Assembly: GCA_964547105.1 (NCBI GenBank)
Contig: CAZJLO010000047.1
Span: 1 to 15,061, forward strand
Source: RXOA01 sp964547105
GTDB lineage: Bacteria; Bipolaricaulota; Bipolaricaulia; UBA7950; UBA9294
Direction of reading: 5' to 3'
Length of the DNA: 15,061 bases
Below, in pieces: positions 5,947 through 12,791 of the stretch; within the stretch, counting starts at the first letter, position 1; every line of letters begins with the position of its first letter. Made by a program: the position numbers and the translations under genes. The notes under the pieces are model-generated. The model searched no databases, was not told the DNA's origin, and saw nothing but the letters and a program-made list of their open reading frames with translations.

Positions 5947-6918
5947 ATGTTCGAGCATGTCAGACCGACCGTCTTGATCAGCCACTGTCTGGGATTCGGG
6001 CTTTGTCGCTACAACGGACAGACGATCAACGATCCGTTTATCGAGGCGCTGAGACCGTACGTCGATCCGGTGACCACTTGCCCGGAAGTGGAGATCGGAT
6101 TGGGCATCCCTCGTCATCCGATTCGGTTGATCGAGGAACAAGACAAGGTTCTCCTCATCCAGCCGGAGACGGGAAAAGACGTGACGAGTGAGATGGCGGC
6201 CTTCACTGAGTCTTTCCTGGACTCGCTCGATGAGATTGATGGATTCATTCTCAAATACCGCTCGCCTTCTTGCGGACCGAATCAAGTCAAGATCTACAAC
6301 AGCCGCAAGCGTGAAGCCGGAAGCCGAAAAGGAGCCGGCGCCTTTGGCGGACGAATCAACGAACGGTTCTGCGGGTACCCGATCGAAGATGAAGGACGCC
6401 TGCACAATTTCGACATTCGCCAGCACTTCCTCACACAGATATTCACGTTGGCGAGGTTCCGAGAGGTGGCTCGTGAAGGCACGATGAGAGCGCTGGTGGA
6501 CTTTCATTCACGACACAAGTACCTGCTGATGGGCTACCACCAGACGGCCCAGAAACAGCTGGGCCGTCTGGTGGCCAATGCCGACCATGGCCAAGCCGAA
6601 AACGTCATCGAAGCCTATCGGACCGGACTGCTGCAGGCGCTGGCCAAGCCTCCGCGGCGCACAAGCGCGATCAACGTTCTCCTTCATGTGCTGGGACACG
6701 TATCCGAAGGATTGACCTCGGCCGAGAAGGCTTTCTTCCTCGACGAATTGGAGCGCTACCGGAATCAAAGGGTCTGCCTCAGTGCACCGACGAGTTTGCT
6801 TCGATCGTGGATCGTGCGCTTCAACGTGCCCTATCTGATGGATCAGTTCTACTTCGACCCGTTCCCTGAGACGCTGGTGGAGGTTCTCGATTCCGGCAAG
6901 GGGCGCAAACTCGACTAG
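5947..6918 (+). CDS. DUF523-DUF1722 fusion protein (TudS-like Fe-S domain plus YbgA-like domain), 323 aa
   Basis: ATG 5947 follows GGAGGAG with about 6 bases of spacing. Sixty-five further codons are open upstream but are not conserved-looking. The DUF523 domain covers about 1-150 and has SHCLGFGLCRYNG (C14, C20), TTCPEVEIGLGIPRHPIRL (C45) and KYRSPSCGP (C109). Characterised DUF523 proteins (TudS) use three conserved cysteines to hold a [4Fe-4S] cluster and remove sulfur from thiouracil. The DUF1722 (YbgA-like) domain follows at about 180-310, with FHSRHKYLLMGYHQ, LGRLVANADHG and the late SWIVRFNVPYLMDQFYFDPFP. Its function is unknown. The protein is probably cytoplasmic. The fusion is common in bacteria. 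Desulfidase activity here is inference. A perfect 16-bp inverted repeat lies within the DUF1722 part. The gene is divergent from the thioredoxin-fold gene, with 294 bases between. Confidence 0.9.
   Translation: MFEHVRPTVLISHCLGFGLCRYNGQTINDPFIEALRPYVDPVTTCPEVEIGLGIPRHPIRLIEEQDKVLLIQPETGKDVTSEMAAFTESFLDSLDEIDGFILKYRSPSCGPNQVKIYNSRKREAGSRKGAGAFGGRINERFCGYPIEDEGRLHNFDIRQHFLTQIFTLARFREVAREGTMRALVDFHSRHKYLLMGYHQTAQKQLGRLVANADHGQAENVIEAYRTGLLQALAKPPRRTSAINVLLHVLGHVSEGLTSAEKAFFLDELERYRNQRVCLSAPTSLLRSWIVRFNVPYLMDQFYFDPFPETLVEVLDSGKGRKLD
6537..6574. repeat. Perfect 16-bp inverted repeat (hairpin) within the DUF1722 coding sequence
   Basis: CCACCAGACGGCCCAG at 6537-6552 is exactly complementary to CTGGGCCGTCTGGTGG at 6559-6574, with a 6-base loop AAACAG. 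It encodes YHQTAQKQLGRLVA, a conserved stretch of the domain, so the palindrome coexists with coding constraint. There is no T-run after it. Confidence 0.9.
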
Positions 6919-7324
6919 CCGCGCGAACCCGTATGCACCGCTGCCCCTGGATAGCCTGAGGCCCCAGTAGGCCGCCGATGTCAATCGGATCGAGTTCGCC
7001 CTTCGGGTTTCAGACATGAGGCTCAATCCTCTTCCTGTCCCTGGGGTCTCGTCCTGCGCCTCACCCCCATTCCGCGACAGCTCAGAGATTCACGCGCAAG
7101 TCGGCCTACACCGTTGTGGGTCAGCATGTCGCACCGTTGGCACTTCATGCTCTCTGGCTGGCCACCGAGGCACCGAATCCTGAGAATGAGGCCCAGACAT
7201 TGTAGATGGTGCCACCAATTCAAATATGAGGCCTGACCCCTCTAGGTGCAGTCTCTTAGTCGAATGGGTAGAAGTCTTGGGATAGTTGTTGTATAGTCCG
7301 TCGTTTTCTGAGGAGTGAGCAGAC
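6919..7324. other. Intergenic stretch with possible mobile-element remnant
   Basis: About 400 bases between the DUF523-DUF1722 gene and the ABC transporter ATPase. No ORF here is supported. Three related ATGAGGC-containing strings occur: CAGACATGAGGCTCAAT (7011-7027), AATGAGGCCCAGACATTG (7184-7202) and CAAATATGAGGCCTGACCCC (7221-7240). The last resembles a sequence I associate with the ends of degraded transposable elements in environmental genomes. The 3' part must contain the ABC promoter. A TATAGT at 7292-7297 could be a -10 element but has no good -35 partner. Confidence 0.35.
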
Positions 7325-8248
7325 ATGATTCGAGCGAAAGAACTGACGAGAAGATTTGGCGAACGCGTGGCTGTGGAGGAATTGACGTTCGAGGCCCGGT
7401 CGGGGGAGATCCTCGGATTGCTCGGCCCTAACGGTGCAGGCAAGACGACCACCCTTCGCATGTTGGCCGGCATCATCGCCCCGACTTCGGGTACAGCGTC
7501 AGTGGCTGGAATCGATCCAGGCCAACACCCCGAGCTGGTTCATGAACACATCGGGTTCCTGACCGAATCTCCGGGCTTTTACGAACGATTGTCTGCGGCA
7601 CGCAATCTCGCCTACTTCGCCAACTTCTACCCGGATCTTGATGTGCCCAGCGCTGTACGAGCAAGCCTTGAGACAATGGGGTTGCTCGATCGCGCCAACG
7701 ACAAGGTGGGCATGTTTTCCAAGGGGATGAAGCAGAAGCTCGCCCTGGCAAGAGCGTTGCTCCATAAGCCTGAGGTGCTGTTTCTCGACGAACCAACCTC
7801 CGGTCTGGATCCTGAGTCGGCCAAGAACCTTCGCGAACTCATCCTGCGACTCAAGGGCGAGGGACGAACGATTCTGTTGTCAACGCATAATCTGTCCGAG
7901 GCCGAGGCCATTTGCGATCGCATTGGCGTATTCCAGACACGGTTGGTCGCCCTCGACACAACCGAGGCATTGCGCGATCGCCAATTCGCCCCGCAGGTTC
8001 GTATCGAAATCCAGAACCTTACCGACGAGTTGATCGCCGCCGTCTCCGCTGAGTCTTTCGTCGATGCGGCTTCGCGCGATGTCCAAGACGCTTCAACACT
8101 GATCGTTTCGTTGCGGGACATCAGCCAAGATCGCCCCAAACTTGTATCCCGCTTGGTCGAGCTGGGGGCGGAGGTCCTACAGCTCCGCGAGGACGAACAA
8201 TCGTTGGAAGCTGTCTACCTCAGCCTAGTACGGGAGGAGAGATCGTGA
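7325..8248 (+). CDS. ABC-2 type transporter, ATP-binding protein (307 aa)
   Basis: ATG 7325 has GAGGAG about 9 bases upstream. Walker A is GPNGAGKTT at 34-42. The Q-loop region reads IGFLTESPGFYERLSA, with the glutamine replaced as in the NatA/CcmA-like export ATPases. The signature is FSKGMKQKLALARAL at 131-145, Walker B is VLFLDEPTSGLD at 151-162, and the switch histidine is in LLSTHNLSEAEAICDRI (H188). An extra C-terminal domain of about 90 residues follows (about 217-307). The length is typical for ABC-2 exporters. It would power the permease encoded by the overlapping next gene. The substrate is unknown; related pairs export drugs, peptides, polyketides or sodium. Confidence 0.95.
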   Translation: MIRAKELTRRFGERVAVEELTFEARSGEILGLLGPNGAGKTTTLRMLAGIIAPTSGTASVAGIDPGQHPELVHEHIGFLTESPGFYERLSAARNLAYFANFYPDLDVPSAVRASLETMGLLDRANDKVGMFSKGMKQKLALARALLHKPEVLFLDEPTSGLDPESAKNLRELILRLKGEGRTILLSTHNLSEAEAICDRIGVFQTRLVALDTTEALRDRQFAPQVRIEIQNLTDELIAAVSAESFVDAASRDVQDASTLIVSLRDISQDRPKLVSRLVELGAEVLQLREDEQSLEAVYLSLVREERS

Positions 8249-9018
8249 AACGCCGAATCGCCAATGTACTGCACATGGAGTGGGCGGGGATGGCGCGAAC
8301 GCCGAGCAGTCTTGTCTATCTGGTGGTGATTCCGATCATCTTGATCGGCCAGGCACTCTTGTTATCGTGGCTACTGCCTCGCTTCGTCAATCCCGCACTC
8401 GTCGGCGTGGCCGCCCCGGCGGAGAGTAATCTCGACATGACAGACGCGTTTCGCCTGCTCATTCTCAGCCAGTTCCAGTTCTTCGTTCTGATCATTCCGG
8501 CAATGATCGCCAACGTGTTTGCCACGCTGAGTATTGTCGATGAGAAGATCAACCGAACGCTCGAACCACTGCTGGCCACGCCCGTTCGCACGTGGGAGCT
8601 GCTGGTGGGAAAGATCTTCGCCGGCGCCATCCCCGCGCTGCTCGTCGCCTGGGCAAGCACTGCCCTGTTCATCCTGCTTGCCACGGTTTTGGGCTGGAGT
8701 CCGCTCTTCCCCTATGTGCTGAATGCAACCTGGCTCATTACACTGCTCGTGCTGATGCCTGCCGTTTCGCTGCTGAGCTTCGTAGTCGGTGTCATCGGGT
8801 CCTCCCGCGCCCGCGACGCCAAGGGGGCGCAGAATCTAGCCGTTCTCGTCGTGCTGCCGATCTTTGCACTGATCGGCTTGCAGGTGACCGGCCTGCTTGT
8901 GTTCACGCCTACCTCCTCGCTGCTTCTGTCGCTGGGGCTCATCGCGATTGACGTCCTGTTGGTGCGTGTTGCTGTTCGGCTCTTCGCACGAGAGTCCATC
9001 GTCATCCGCTGGCGATAG
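8245..9018 (+). CDS. ABC-2 type transporter, permease protein (257 aa)
   Basis: The gene starts at GTG 8245, overlapping the ATPase stop as GTGA, with GGGAGGAG just upstream. This indicates translational coupling and equal expression. About six membrane segments are visible: VYLVVIPIILIGQALLLSWL (about 24-43), FFVLIIPAMIANVFATLSIV (about 79-98), AGAIPALLVAWASTALFILL (about 126-145), ITLLVLMPAVSLLSFVVGVI (about 165-184), LAVLVVLPIFALIGLQVTGL (about 198-217) and LLLSLGLIAIDVLLVRVAVR (about 226-244). The motif DEKINRTLEPLLATPV after helix 2 is the typical ABC-2 signature E-K-x-x-x-T-x-E-x-LL-x-TP. It forms an inner-membrane exporter with the preceding ATPase. The substrate cannot be inferred. 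Confidence 0.93.
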   Translation: MKRRIANVLHMEWAGMARTPSSLVYLVVIPIILIGQALLLSWLLPRFVNPALVGVAAPAESNLDMTDAFRLLILSQFQFFVLIIPAMIANVFATLSIVDEKINRTLEPLLATPVRTWELLVGKIFAGAIPALLVAWASTALFILLATVLGWSPLFPYVLNATWLITLLVLMPAVSLLSFVVGVIGSSRARDAKGAQNLAVLVVLPIFALIGLQVTGLLVFTPTSSLLLSLGLIAIDVLLVRVAVRLFARESIVIRWR

Positions 9019-9473
9019 GGGTTGCAGAAGCGCCGCCTTGATCAAGTTGCGGTCAACGAGTGGATCAACGGCACATGGCAAGTCCAAGTGATCGGTGGGT
9101 CTGGCTCTGCGATCTGCCCCCGTATCCGAGGCTCTCGTCTCCTGTGACTGCTTCGCGATCAGACAAATCAAGCCACAGGGGCATCCTCGTCTCCGCGCAG
9201 TCGCGAGGAAGCTCTCCGCGGCTCGGTGCCAGCTGCACACCCGCCCATCAGCGGCAAACGCTCCTAGATAGCACGTAGGGGGAGCGACGTTTCAGCGCCG
9301 AGCAGTCAGACGCCCGTCAATCTCAGACTGCGCCGGCGGGGAGCCCCGTCTCCGCGAAGCATTCAATGACAGCCAGGCCATGCCTCGACGCCCTTCGGTT
9401 GGAGCGGCTCCCGATCCTCGCGTGGAGAGCTTCTTTGGCACTAGGATCATGATGAGGAGCCAAAGGAGGCGTC
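9019..9473. other. Gene-free stretch between the ABC permease and the DUF1475-like gene
   Basis: About 455 bases. Frames on both strands are short or are shadows of the permease gene and lack ribosome sites. The GC-rich segment around 9332-9354 can form a weak stem (GCGGGGA with TCTCCGC, one G-T pair), with no T-run. The promoter for the downstream pair should lie in the last 150 bases, but I see no clear -35/-10. Confidence 0.45.
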
Positions 9474-9818
9474 ATGGCACAAGCTAAATGGGTGGCAGCA
9501 CTGGGAGCCTTGGCAATGGTGGCGATCTTGGTTCATGGGTTTGTGGGTGGCGATTTCGCGGCTGAAGGAGGGCAGCTGCTTGCGATGCCCTGGGGGCGAG
9601 TGTCGTTGGTGGATTTGTACGTCGGGTTTGTGCTCTTCTCCTGCTGGATCGTTTATCGAGACGGGTTCTCGCTTGCCTCGATTCTCTGGATCGCAGCCGT
9701 CATGGTGCTGGGAAGTCTCGCCATCTGTCTGTACGTCCTCGTCACGTTGCAGCGGAGCCGGAGCGATTGGATGGTTTTCTTCCACGGACGTCACGCCAAG
9801 GAGACGCCTTGCCCGTGA
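9474..9818 (+). CDS. DUF1475-like small membrane protein (114 aa)
   Basis: ATG 9474 follows AAAGGAGG with 4-5 bases of spacing. Three hydrophobic stretches are visible: VAALGALAMVAILVHGFVGG (about 7-26), SLVDLYVGFVLFSCWIVYRD (about 44-63) and ILWIAAVMVLGSLAICLYVLV (about 69-89). The run PWGRVSLVDLYVGF, then WIVYRD, LGSLAICLYVL and a short tail, matches the pattern I know from DUF1475 (PW, a Leu-Asp-Tyr-Gly helix, W-Y-R/K, LGs-A-C-YVL). Its function is unknown and its place is the cytoplasmic membrane. The last bases overlap the next gene, so the two are probably translated together. Confidence 0.7.
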   Translation: MAQAKWVAALGALAMVAILVHGFVGGDFAAEGGQLLAMPWGRVSLVDLYVGFVLFSCWIVYRDGFSLASILWIAAVMVLGSLAICLYVLVTLQRSRSDWMVFFHGRHAKETPCP

Positions 9819-10495
9819 TCTCCCCGAAGATCCGTGATCTGCTCGACGAGTTCCGCGAGGTGGTCGCGGGCAGGCGTCCGTGGAGCGACAGCCTCCTGCC
9901 GCCGCTTGCTCTGTTGTTGATCCGATGGCTGTTCGGAATCTGGCCGGCAATCTGGGGCGCAGCTGGATTGGCGCTCCTGATCACAGCAATCCGTCTCATC
10001 GGCAGGCGTCCCGTGCGATACGCCCTCGGCGGGCTCGGCGGCGTCGCAATCGCCTCGCTCGCTGCCGTCCTCCTCGACCGAGGGGAGGCGTTCTTCCTCC
10101 CGGGGATGGTCAGTGGCACCGTGACGTCGGCTGTCTGTCTGATCAGCGTCATCGTCCGACGCCCGCTGGTGGCGTGGACCAGCTTCATCGCGCGTCGTTG
10201 GCCGCTTGCCTGGTATTGGCATCCGCGCATCCGGCCGGCATACGGAGAAGCGACGTTGGCGTGGTTCGCCTTCTTCGGCGGCCGGCTGCTCCTGCAGATT
10301 GTGCTGTTCCGCCGTGGAGCGACCGGAGCGTTGGCCGCGGTGAATCTCGTGCTCGGCTGGCCGGCGATTATCCTGTTGCTCGCCGCTACGTACCTGTACG
10401 GACTGTGGCGACTCCGAACGCTCGGCGGACCGAGCGTCGAGGAGTTCAAGTCCGGCGCCGCCGAGCCGTGGTCCGGACAGCGGAAGGGCTTCTAG
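9809..10495 (+). CDS. DUF3159-like integral membrane protein (about 228 aa)
   Basis: Two starts are possible. TTG 9809 has AAGGAG at an ideal 5 bases. GTG 9815 overlaps the previous stop as GTGA but lies 11 bases from the site. I chose TTG, but the difference is two residues. Hydrophobic segments include LLPPLALLLIRWLFGIWPAIWGAAGLALLI, the run YALGGLGGVAIASLAAVLLD, the stretch FFLPGMVSGTVTSAVCLISVIV, and near the end LVLGWPAIILLLAATYLYGL. FFLPGMVSG, VRRPLVAW, then RIRPAYGEATLAWFAFFGGR, LLLQIVLF and LVLGWP fit the DUF3159 family, a six-helix family known mainly from actinobacteria, with no assigned function. The C-terminus is hydrophilic. It is translationally coupled to the DUF1475-like gene. 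Confidence 0.8.
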   Translation: MPVISPKIRDLLDEFREVVAGRRPWSDSLLPPLALLLIRWLFGIWPAIWGAAGLALLITAIRLIGRRPVRYALGGLGGVAIASLAAVLLDRGEAFFLPGMVSGTVTSAVCLISVIVRRPLVAWTSFIARRWPLAWYWHPRIRPAYGEATLAWFAFFGGRLLLQIVLFRRGATGALAAVNLVLGWPAIILLLAATYLYGLWRLRTLGGPSVEEFKSGAAEPWSGQRKGF

Positions 10496-10517
10496 AAGAC
10501 CGCCGTTCGTCGGCAAG

Positions 10518-10535
10518 GCGGGCCGAATAGCCCGC
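10518..10535. terminator. GC hairpin between converging genes
   Basis: GCGGGC at 10518-10523 pairs perfectly with GCCCGC at 10530-10535 across the loop CGAATA. It lies in the 94-base gap between the DUF3159-like gene and the oppositely directed nitroreductase gene. The position suits a shared terminator, but neither side has a T-run, so this is tentative. Confidence 0.3.
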
Positions 10536-10589
10536 GTGTACAGGTCAACGAGACGATCTCGACAGACAAAGCTGGCTCCCCCGATCGAG

Positions 10590-11471
10590 CTAGCCAACGA
10601 AACTTGCTACATACTCTGTCCGCGCAGGAGGTTTGGGACGTTCGGGTTCCTCAACAATCCACGTCCCCGTCAGCCCCATCTCCCGCGATGCGAGATCGAA
10701 GTGGCAGATGGCGATTCCCATGTCCACCCGCTGGATGTCCGGAAACGCCGAATCTCTTGTCCCAAGGAGCTTCACTGCAAGATTCCCCGGGTAGCCGGGG
10801 GTTCGCTCGACGTAGAAGTGCCACGTGCGATCGTCCTTCACAAGTCTCCACGGCTGCTTGTTGGAGGCGGAAGGCGCCAGTCGGACAAGTTCCAGAACCT
10901 CGGCAAACCTCCCGGCGCAATCCCGCGTCAGCGGCACGCCGAACGTCTGTTCGAAGAACAGGCTTTCCCACGGAAGACGGTTCGCTCCACGGGTCACGCG
11001 GCGAAGCAATCCCTTTCTGGACTGTTCCGGGTCGGCGGCGTACCCGACCGATGTCACGGCGGGCATGTGTTCGTCGCCCGATATCTGGATCCGCCTTGAG
11101 AAGCTCGACCTGGTAAACGTTCCCCCGAGCCAGCAACTCCCCAAGCCAAGATCCGTGGACGCAAGGATGAGCGACTCCATCGCATACCCATAGTCTTCGA
11201 GGTCCTTAACGCCGCGCCCGGCCGCGCCGACGATGAACCCGCTTGCTCCGCGGATGAACCCGTAGGTCCCCAGCCCCTTCAGCGCCGTCCGGTCCTGCTC
11301 AGTCGCCGCGACAAGTTCGAACCGGAGGGGCGTTCCAAACGGAGCAGGGTCAAGCGACGCCATGTGCTTCCGCAGCCGCGCCTGCGTCTTCTCAGCGATC
11401 GATTGTGCACTGTACGCACGGCACGAGAAACGCCGCTCAATGAGTTCGGCGATGGGCTTCTCGTAGATCAT
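10590..11471 (-). CDS. Nitroreductase family protein, TM1586 type (293 aa)
   Basis: ATG 11471 follows AAGGAGGT with 5 bases of spacing. The upstream in-frame extension (67 codons) is Arg-rich and not conserved-looking. Residues 1-30 carry the family start IAELIERRFSCRAYSAQSI, which provides the FMN phosphate contacts. The first half continues with FIVGAAGRGVKDLEDYGYAMESLILASTDLGLGSCWLGG, the helix typical of nitroreductases. The second half repeats the fold with LELVRLAPSASNKQPWRLV, diagnostic of the TM1586-like group (putative TM nitroreductase), in which one chain contains two fused half domains. It probably binds FMN and uses NAD(P)H in the cytoplasm. The substrate is unknown. There are no co-directional neighbours closer than about 200 bases. 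Confidence 0.9.
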   Translation of the reverse strand: MIYEKPIAELIERRFSCRAYSAQSIAEKTQARLRKHMASLDPAPFGTPLRFELVAATEQDRTALKGLGTYGFIRGASGFIVGAAGRGVKDLEDYGYAMESLILASTDLGLGSCWLGGTFTRSSFSRRIQISGDEHMPAVTSVGYAADPEQSRKGLLRRVTRGANRLPWESLFFEQTFGVPLTRDCAGRFAEVLELVRLAPSASNKQPWRLVKDDRTWHFYVERTPGYPGNLAVKLLGTRDSAFPDIQRVDMGIAICHFDLASREMGLTGTWIVEEPERPKPPARTEYVASFVG

Positions 11472-11668
11472 GGTGGACCTCCTTCTTGCACCCCACCTCC
11501 CACTACGGGACTGAATCACTTCTCCTGGGCGGTTGATCCGCTGAAGCAAGCGGAGTCGATCTTTCTTCTCGCGACCTACCGCCGCTCCGGCCGCACTTCC
11601 CCTCGTTGCGCTTGCGTCAAGACCCACCGCTTTCGAATCAGCTGCTTCCCGTCCGCCGCAAGTTGGCT

Positions 11669-12451
11669 TCACTCACTGAACAGACGAAGGTCTTCCAGAT
11701 CGACTGTCGCAAGATACTCTTCATCGAACAGGATGTCGTACAGCCCCGCTTCATTCACGTTGACGACAGTGCCGGGATAGAACCGTTCGTCAGCCGCTTG
11801 CGCCAGAACACGCGTGCCGAATGCCACTTGCTCGACCTCGGCTGCCCGGTCGACAATGACCAACGAAGGCGGGAGATCCGCTTCATCGCCGTCGTCAAAC
11901 GCCACGCGGAAGCCTATGACCGTCTCCTCCGCCACCATACCCGGATACCAGTCGCCCGGTTCCCACTGCGCCCAGACGATGTCCCCGACTTCGGGGGCGG
12001 GGCCGGGGCCGGGCTGCATCGACTCGCCGCGGAGGTGGATCTGCGCCAGATCCACGGTCGCCGTATCTCGATCGTCGAACAGAACGTCATACAACCCCAG
12101 CTCGGCCTTTGCCACGATCGTGGCGGGATAGAACCATCCGTCCGACCATTCAGCCAGGACACGCGTGCCTACGGCCACTTGATCGACCTCGACCATCCGA
12201 TCGACAACGATCAGAGCCAACGGGCGGTCTGCCGTCGCGGGCAAGTCCGGATCAACATCGTCCACCCCGCTTGTGTCATCAAAGGCCACGAGGAAGCCGA
12301 GGGCTGTCTCTTCGATCAGTTCACCGGGATACCAATCGTTCGGCGTCCACTGCGCCCAGACACGGTCTCCAACCTCGGGCGCCTGCCCGAAGCAGGCGAG
12401 AGAGATGACAACCCATCCAGTCAGGGCAAGAGCTACTCCCAAAGTCCTCAT
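11669..12451 (-). CDS. Exported protein with four Tudor-like modules in a tandem duplication (260 aa)
   Basis: ATG 12451 has GGGAGG 6 bases upstream. Residues 1-23 form a signal peptide (LGVALALTGWVVISLAC, then FGQA). Cleavage after GQA or at the SLAC cysteine as an imperfect lipobox are both possible. The mature part is two copies of a unit of about 115 residues, at about 25-141 and 153-257, joined by QPGPGPAP. Each unit holds two SH3/Tudor-like barrels. The first starts EVGDxVWAQWxPxDWYPG and ends in FxVAFDD. The second has GTRVLAxxxDxxFYPxT then GLYDxLFDxxxxATVDLxxxxL. This resembles the Tudor-like DUF4537/SGF29 style of barrel, with aromatic residues for ligand caging. Eukaryotic versions bind methylated lysine or arginine. 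The ligand here is unknown, and a surface role is inference. Confidence 0.75.
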   Translation of the reverse strand: MRTLGVALALTGWVVISLACFGQAPEVGDRVWAQWTPNDWYPGELIEETALGFLVAFDDTSGVDDVDPDLPATADRPLALIVVDRMVEVDQVAVGTRVLAEWSDGWFYPATIVAKAELGLYDVLFDDRDTATVDLAQIHLRGESMQPGPGPAPEVGDIVWAQWEPGDWYPGMVAEETVIGFRVAFDDGDEADLPPSLVIVDRAAEVEQVAFGTRVLAQAADERFYPGTVVNVNEAGLYDILFDEEYLATVDLEDLRLFSE

Positions 12452-12563
12452 CGGTCGCCTCCCTTTACGGCGTCGGCCGACCATCCTTTACGAAGGAAGA
12501 TGGTTGACGCTTCGACCATCCTACCACCATCGTCTCTTCCGATTCTTGTGAGAGCGATCCGGT

Positions 12564-12580
12564 GGCGCCTTGGCGAGAGA
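12564..12580. repeat. Partial arm of the dispersed repeat
   Basis: GGCGCCTTGGCGAGAGA matches the end of the right arm seen complete at 12665-12695 and 14984-15020, but the outer part of the arm is missing. It lies 19 bases before the full copy. Confidence 0.6.
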
Positions 12581-12599
12581 AGGCTTTTGGTCAGTCGCT

Positions 12600-12695
12600 T
12601 CTCGCAGAGACGCAGAGATCGCAGAGGACACCTAAGACGAACCAACAAGCGGTCTTGCTCTGATGTTCTTGGCGCCTTGGCAGCTTGGCGAGAGA
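12600..12695. repeat. Dispersed quasi-palindromic repeat, copy 1
   Basis: The left arm at 12600-12632 begins TCTCGCAGAG and ends GATCGCAGAGGACACC. A loop containing GAACCAACAA follows. The right arm at 12665-12695 begins GTTCTTGGCG and ends GCTTGGCGAGAGAC. The reverse complement of the right arm has the same 9-base rhythm as the left arm (TCTCGC, GC-AG, GC-AG), so the RNA or single strand can fold into an imperfect long hairpin. The left arm differs from the 14926 copy at one base in 33. Confidence 0.8.
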
Positions 12696-12791
12696 CATCC
12701 CGAGCAGATCGCCTCTTGCAGAGACATCGCCGATTGTGGCACGACGACCGGAGTGATCTGCTACCCATCTGTGGATCCTTCTTTCTTGTTT

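Larger units (their letters stand above)
12452..12791. other. Intergenic stretch with repeats upstream of the Tudor-like gene
   Basis: About 340 bases between two minus-strand genes. Near the Tudor-like gene, the 10-mer CGACCATCCT occurs twice (12478-12487 and 12513-12522), 35 bases apart. Most of the rest is a copy of the dispersed quasi-palindromic repeat (12600-12695), with a partial arm on one side (12564-12580) and a degenerate one on the other (about 12713-12732). No ORF with a ribosome site is seen. Confidence 0.6.

Noticed and set aside
11537..11554. Hairpin TCCGCT/AGCGGA followed by a T-rich run on the plus strand
   Set aside because: The T-rich side faces the plus direction, where no gene ends. 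On the minus strand, where the Tudor-like gene ends, there is no T-run. It is not a convincing terminator.
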